Assembly: GCA_013399305.1 (NCBI GenBank)
Contig: VXAI01000161.1
Location: 1,435,142-1,499,141, forward strand
Direction of reading: 5' to 3'
DNA: 64,000 nucleotides
From: Rostratula benghalensis
Taxonomy: Eukaryota > Chordata > Aves > Charadriiformes > Rostratulidae
A program made the translations under genes and the position numbers. Shown here piece after piece: positions 61,701 to 64,000 of the stretch. The notes beneath the pieces were generated by a model that saw only the letters and a program-made list of their open reading frames with translations, was not told the DNA's origin and ran no database searches. Position 1 is the stretch's first letter. Every line of letters starts with the position of its first letter.

Positions 61701-61852
61701 GCGCGGGTTTCCTCGCCACGTTCACCTGCTGCCTGAAGCAAAAGCCCCCCGGGAGCCGGGGAGAGGGTGGTGAGGAAGAGGAGGGGAAGACCACACGGGC
61801 TTCGCTCTCCAAGTATTCGTACACTCACATGAACGCCTCCGCTCCCCCCTGA
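55679..61852 (+). CDS. CCKAR: CCKAR, cholecystokinin A (type 1) receptor, complete, 5 exons
   Basis: A class A GPCR of the plasma membrane that binds sulphated CCK and couples mainly to Gq; in birds and mammals it mediates satiety and digestive secretion. The exons sum to 1,290 nt (429 residues plus stop; human 428). Visible features: N-glycosylation sites NGT, NIT and NDT near residues 11-28; N-terminal cysteines C20 and C31; TM1 GN at 61-62; TM2 SD at 89-90; C117 and C199 for the TM3-ECL2 disulphide; ERY at 141-143; a long third loop rich in Lys, Arg and Ser (about 250-311); CWTP at 327-330; NPIIY at 368-372; a CC palmitoylation site at 389-390; and an acidic, Ser/Thr-rich tail. Known CCK contacts M198/R200 (ECL2) and N335/R338 (TM6) are kept, but human W39-Q40 aligns with M42-H43. 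The start at 55679 has a good Kozak context (A at -3, G at +4) and matches the family N-terminus. Confidence 0.97.
55800..56583 (+). other. CCKAR: CCKAR intron 1
   Basis: A 784-base intron with T-rich runs and no recognised repeat. Confidence 0.85.
56584..56835 (+). CDS. CCKAR: CCKAR coding exon 2 (residues 41-124 plus one base)
   Basis: Encodes TM1, TM2 and the start of TM3, including FLLSVLGN, LAVSDLMLC and the cysteine C117. Acceptor TTCCAG, donor GTAAGT, phase 1. Confidence 0.96.
57301..57707 (+). mobile_element. CR1 LINE fragment, 5'-truncated
   Basis: From GAGGACGAGGACAGGCTGAG through CTGGAGAAGAGAAGGCTCCA to GACCTTTGGAGGTCCCTTCA and GATTCTGTGATTCCATGA. The terminal segment CTTTGGAGGTCCC differs from the other three tail types in the window. 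Same strand as CCKAR. Confidence 0.9.
58450..58468. repeat. Homopolymer of 19 C
   Basis: An uninterrupted C run in CCKAR intron 2, flanked by CGA and AATAGA. The length may not be exact in the assembly. Confidence 0.9.
59237..59498 (+). CDS. CCKAR: CCKAR coding exon 3 (residues 125-211 plus two bases)
   Basis: Encodes TM3, TM4 and ECL2: STFNLVAISLERY, ATWCVSFTIMSPYPIY and the ligand-contact segment NMCR. Acceptor CTCTAG, donor GTAAGA. It ends in phase 2 within the tryptophan codon W212. Confidence 0.96.
59499..60267 (+). other. CCKAR: CCKAR intron 3
   Basis: A 769-base intron containing an A-rich run near 59637 and an antisense CR1 fragment close to the acceptor. Confidence 0.85.
60067..60198 (-). 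mobile_element. Short CR1 3'-end fragment in CCKAR intron 3
   Basis: Starts with the reversed tail AGAATCATTGAATGG and GGGTTGGAAGGGACCTTAAA and ends after CCAGCCTGGCCTTGAACCCC. About 70 bases separate it from exon 4. Confidence 0.9.
60268..60395 (+). CDS. CCKAR: CCKAR coding exon 4 (residues 212-254 plus one base)
   Basis: Encodes TM5 and the start of the third intracellular loop: FLLLILFLIPGIIMMVAYG and LELYRGIKFD. Acceptor CTCCAG, donor GTAACG. An antisense CR1 piece ends about 70 bases upstream of its acceptor. Confidence 0.95.
60396..61325 (+). other. CCKAR: CCKAR intron 4
   Basis: A 930-base intron; its second half is mostly an antisense CR1 fragment. Confidence 0.85.
60911..61222 (-). 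mobile_element. CR1 LINE fragment in CCKAR intron 4
   Basis: Reversed CR1 3' end: AGAATCAAAGAACGG and GGGTTGGAAGGACCTTAAAG, then CCAGGGATGGGGCAGCCAC, fading near GTCCCTCTCCATG. It ends about 100 bases before exon 5. Confidence 0.9.
61326..61852 (+). CDS. CCKAR: CCKAR coding exon 5 (residues 255-429 and stop)
   Basis: Encodes the rest of loop 3, TM6, TM7 and the C-terminal tail: KYEDGDGCYL, LFFLCWTPIF, NAWRAFDTAS, CVNPIIYCFMNKRFR, ending NASAPP and TGA. The acceptor is GCACAG; only this one keeps frame with exon 4 (E255-R-K-I-S). The tail contains four glutamates followed by GKTT. Confidence 0.95.
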
Positions 61853-62510
61853 GCTGCCTCAGGAGAAGCCCCTTCTGAGGCCTAGGGAAAGCCATTTATT
61901 TACCATCTCGGTCTTGGAAAGCGACTGTGGCATCAGCCGAAGGTGATTTAGTCCTGAGGTAATGAAACACCTCAGCTGACAAGTAAAGGCAGCGAGAATT
62001 CTCTGGGAAACGGATGCTAGCACCGTCTGAGCTTTATAGCACTCTCCCTCCCAAAGCACAAAAGGGGGAAAGAGGGCTCGTTGAAGATGAGGGACTTCAT
62101 GCAAAAGCCTTAGAAGATGCTCTGTTTGTCATAAATTCTCCTGTAAAAATCGGTGTCTTTTACATCAACGGTTTCACTCAGTTTTCAGCCGCGGTTCTGA
62201 GTAGCTCTTAAAATTTCCAGGACACTACTAGGTTCTCCCCAGGCGTGACCACACGTACTGCAGCCTTCACTCGGGTATCTACGCCTCATAATCAAAAACC
62301 TTTCCCTTACATTCGTAGTATTTTTATTTTTTTTTTTTTTCACGTTACTTTGGCTGAGCTAATAAATGTTGAGATCAGTTTGGTGTCGCGGTCGATTAAA
62401 AGAAGAATTTTAGGGTGGGGAGAACGGGCTCATCCATGTGAAAATGATGCTTTTGAGTAAAATAATTATTTTTGTTTTAAATAAAATAAAGATTGGTGGC
62501 TTTGTGGATG
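61853..62510 (+). other. CCKAR: CCKAR 3' UTR (approximate end)
   Basis: Sequence from the stop codon to just past the poly(A) signal. It contains a 14-T run at 62327-62340. The end is inferred from the signal, not from a transcript. Confidence 0.65.
62480..62490 (+). terminator. CCKAR: CCKAR polyadenylation signals (two overlapping AATAAA)
   Basis: AATAAAATAAA gives two canonical hexamers at 62480 and 62485. A GT-rich stretch (GATTGGTGGCTTTGTGG) follows at once, as expected for a cleavage site. Another AATAAA at 62361 lacks such a clear GT-rich follow-up. Confidence 0.7.
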
Positions 62511-62569
62511 GAATGTGCCATTCATTTGGGCAATAACCTAAGTTAACATCATTTCATGTATTTGACACA

Positions 62570-63080
62570 GGACTGCTCTGTCCAGTTCTGGGCTCCCCAG
62601 TTCCAGAAGGACAGGGAACTGCTGGAGAGGGCACAGCAAAGGTCCACAAAGATGATGAGGGGCCTGGAGCATCTCTCTTCTGAGGAAAGGCTGAGGGACT
62701 TGGTTTTTTTAGTCTGGAAAAGAGAAGGCTGAGGGGGGGATCTGATCAACACCTATAAATACTTCAGGGGTTGGTGTCAAGAGGAAGGAGCCAGTCTTTT
62801 TTCAATGGTGCCCAGTGAGAGGACAAAAGGGAAAGGGTACAAACTTGAACACATGAAGCTCCATCCCAACATGAGAAGGAACTTCTTTCCTTTGAGGGTG
62901 GCAGAGCACTGGAAAAGGCTGGCCAGAGAGGTGGTGGGGTCTCCATCCCTGGAGACATTCAAAACCCACCTGGACATGTTCCTGTGCAACCTGCTGTGGG
63001 TGGACCTGCTTTGGCAGGGGGGTGTGTGGACTAGATGGTCTCCAAAGGTCCCTTCCAACCCTATATCATACTGTGATTCT
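62570..63080 (+). mobile_element. CR1 LINE fragment, 5'-truncated
   Basis: From CTCTGTCCAGTTCTGGGCTC to TGGTCTCCAAAGGTCCCTTC and the decayed tail ATCATACTGTGATTCT. It starts within about 80 bases of the CCKAR poly(A) signal. Confidence 0.92.
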
Positions 63081-63180
63081 CAAAAGCTGAAAGTCTCTAG
63101 AAGAGACTCCAAAAATAAGAACTAACTTCTGAGTACGGAAAGCCTCACACCCACGGGAGGAGGATTTAAAATAGGAAAGG

Positions 63181-63582
63181 CTTATGAGGAAAGGCTGAGG
63201 GAGTTGGATCTTTTTAGCCTGGAGAAGAGAAGGCTGAGGAGGGATCTGATCAACACCTAGAAATACCTGAAGGGTGGGTGTCAGGAGGAAGGGGCCCAGT
63301 CTCTTTCAGTGGGGCCCAGTGACAGGACAAGAGGGAACAGGAAAAAACTTGAACATGGGGAGTTCCATCTAAACATGAGGAGGAACTTCTTCACTTGGAG
63401 GGTGGCAGAGCCCTGGCAGAGGCTGCCCAGAGAGGTGGTGGAGTCTCCATCTCTGGAGACATTAAAAACCCACCTGGACACCTTCCTGTGGGACCTTCTG
63501 TGGGTGGACCTGCTCTGGCAGAGAGGTTGGGGTAGATGATGTCCAGAGGTCCCTTCCAATCCCATATCATCCTGTGATTCTT
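63181..63582 (+). mobile_element. CR1 LINE fragment, 5'-truncated
   Basis: From GCTTATGAGGAAAGGCTGAG to ATGTCCAGAGGTCCCTTCC and the tail CATCCTGTGATTCTTC. It follows the previous copy by 100 bases in the same orientation. Confidence 0.92.
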
Positions 63583-64000
63583 CAGGAAGGACCTCCATCT
63601 CTTTGCTGGGCAGTGCGGGGGTGAGTGGGGGGCGGGTGTTCAGGTGCTGCCTTTTGCTCTGCGGAGCTTGGCAGAAGTTATTAATTTATGTTGTTTTGGG
63701 AAAATATCCTGTTGGAGACGCTTCCATCTTCTAGCTGAGTCAATGTCATTTGAAAAGCTTGTTATTAGATGAGATTAAATTTGAGCCCAGCGTGGAATGT
63801 GGATGTGGATATTAAATATAACCACTCTCAAGGCTTTTCATCAGGAAAATCTGATCTCTTTACAGAATGGTTTTAAATTGGAAATAGAGTTTTGAGTTCC
63901 AGGCACCCGGATTCGCGTCCTGTGCTCAGTCATTGCCTGAAAGGGTTTAACCACACAACTGAGCACACAACTTTGGCTATAAATTTTTTTTTTTTTTTTT
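63583..64000. other. Right flank, no recognised gene
   Basis: Unremarkable sequence that ends in a run of 17 T at 63984-64000. The T run could be the start of another element or a simple tract; the window ends there. Confidence 0.7.

Noticed and set aside
1..64000. tRNA, rRNA, CRISPR arrays or operon-like gene groups
   Set aside because: None seen. The repeated blocks are dispersed CR1 copies without regular spacing, and the window is vertebrate nuclear DNA.

Overview
The window is vertebrate nuclear DNA from a bird. More than twenty copies of the CR1 retrotransposon carry the avian-type octamer tail (ATTCTRTGATTCTRTGA), an old LTR fragment has the layout common in bird endogenous retroviruses, introns are compact, and both genes give proteins very close to their vertebrate orthologues. 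I cannot name the species. There is no bacterial or phage content.

Two protein-coding genes lie head to head. On the minus strand, TBC1D19 (a TBC-domain protein of the Rab-GAP fold) starts in a CpG island at about 34.4 kb and runs leftwards out of the window. I resolve 13 coding exons (954 nt, 318 codons) with consistent splice sites and phases, covering the N-terminal half and the start of the TBC domain; the rest lies beyond position 1. A 232-base assembly gap sits just upstream of its start codon. On the plus strand, CCKAR (the cholecystokinin type A receptor, a seven-helix GPCR) is complete: five coding exons from 55,679 to 61,852 encode 429 residues, followed by a 3' UTR with an AATAAA signal near 62,485. 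The divergent pairing of CCKAR and TBC1D19 matches the known vertebrate synteny.

Layout: 1-34.4 kb is TBC1D19 exons and introns with CR1 insertions; 34.1-34.7 kb is the CpG-island promoter and gap; 34.7-55.4 kb is intergenic, with many CR1 fragments and one older LINE reverse-transcriptase relic; 55.4-62.5 kb is CCKAR; 62.5-64 kb is two adjacent CR1 copies and unremarkable flank.

The two genes are not known to act in one pathway. TBC1D19 belongs to membrane-traffic regulation. CCKAR senses sulphated CCK and drives Gq signalling for satiety, gallbladder contraction and pancreatic secretion. I found no convincing new biological system. The observations most worth checking are residue differences at ligand-contact positions of CCKAR, the missing arginine finger in TBC1D19, a perfect 15-bp hairpin in TBC1D19 intron 1, the upstream in-frame ATGs of CCKAR, and unusual CR1 arrangements.
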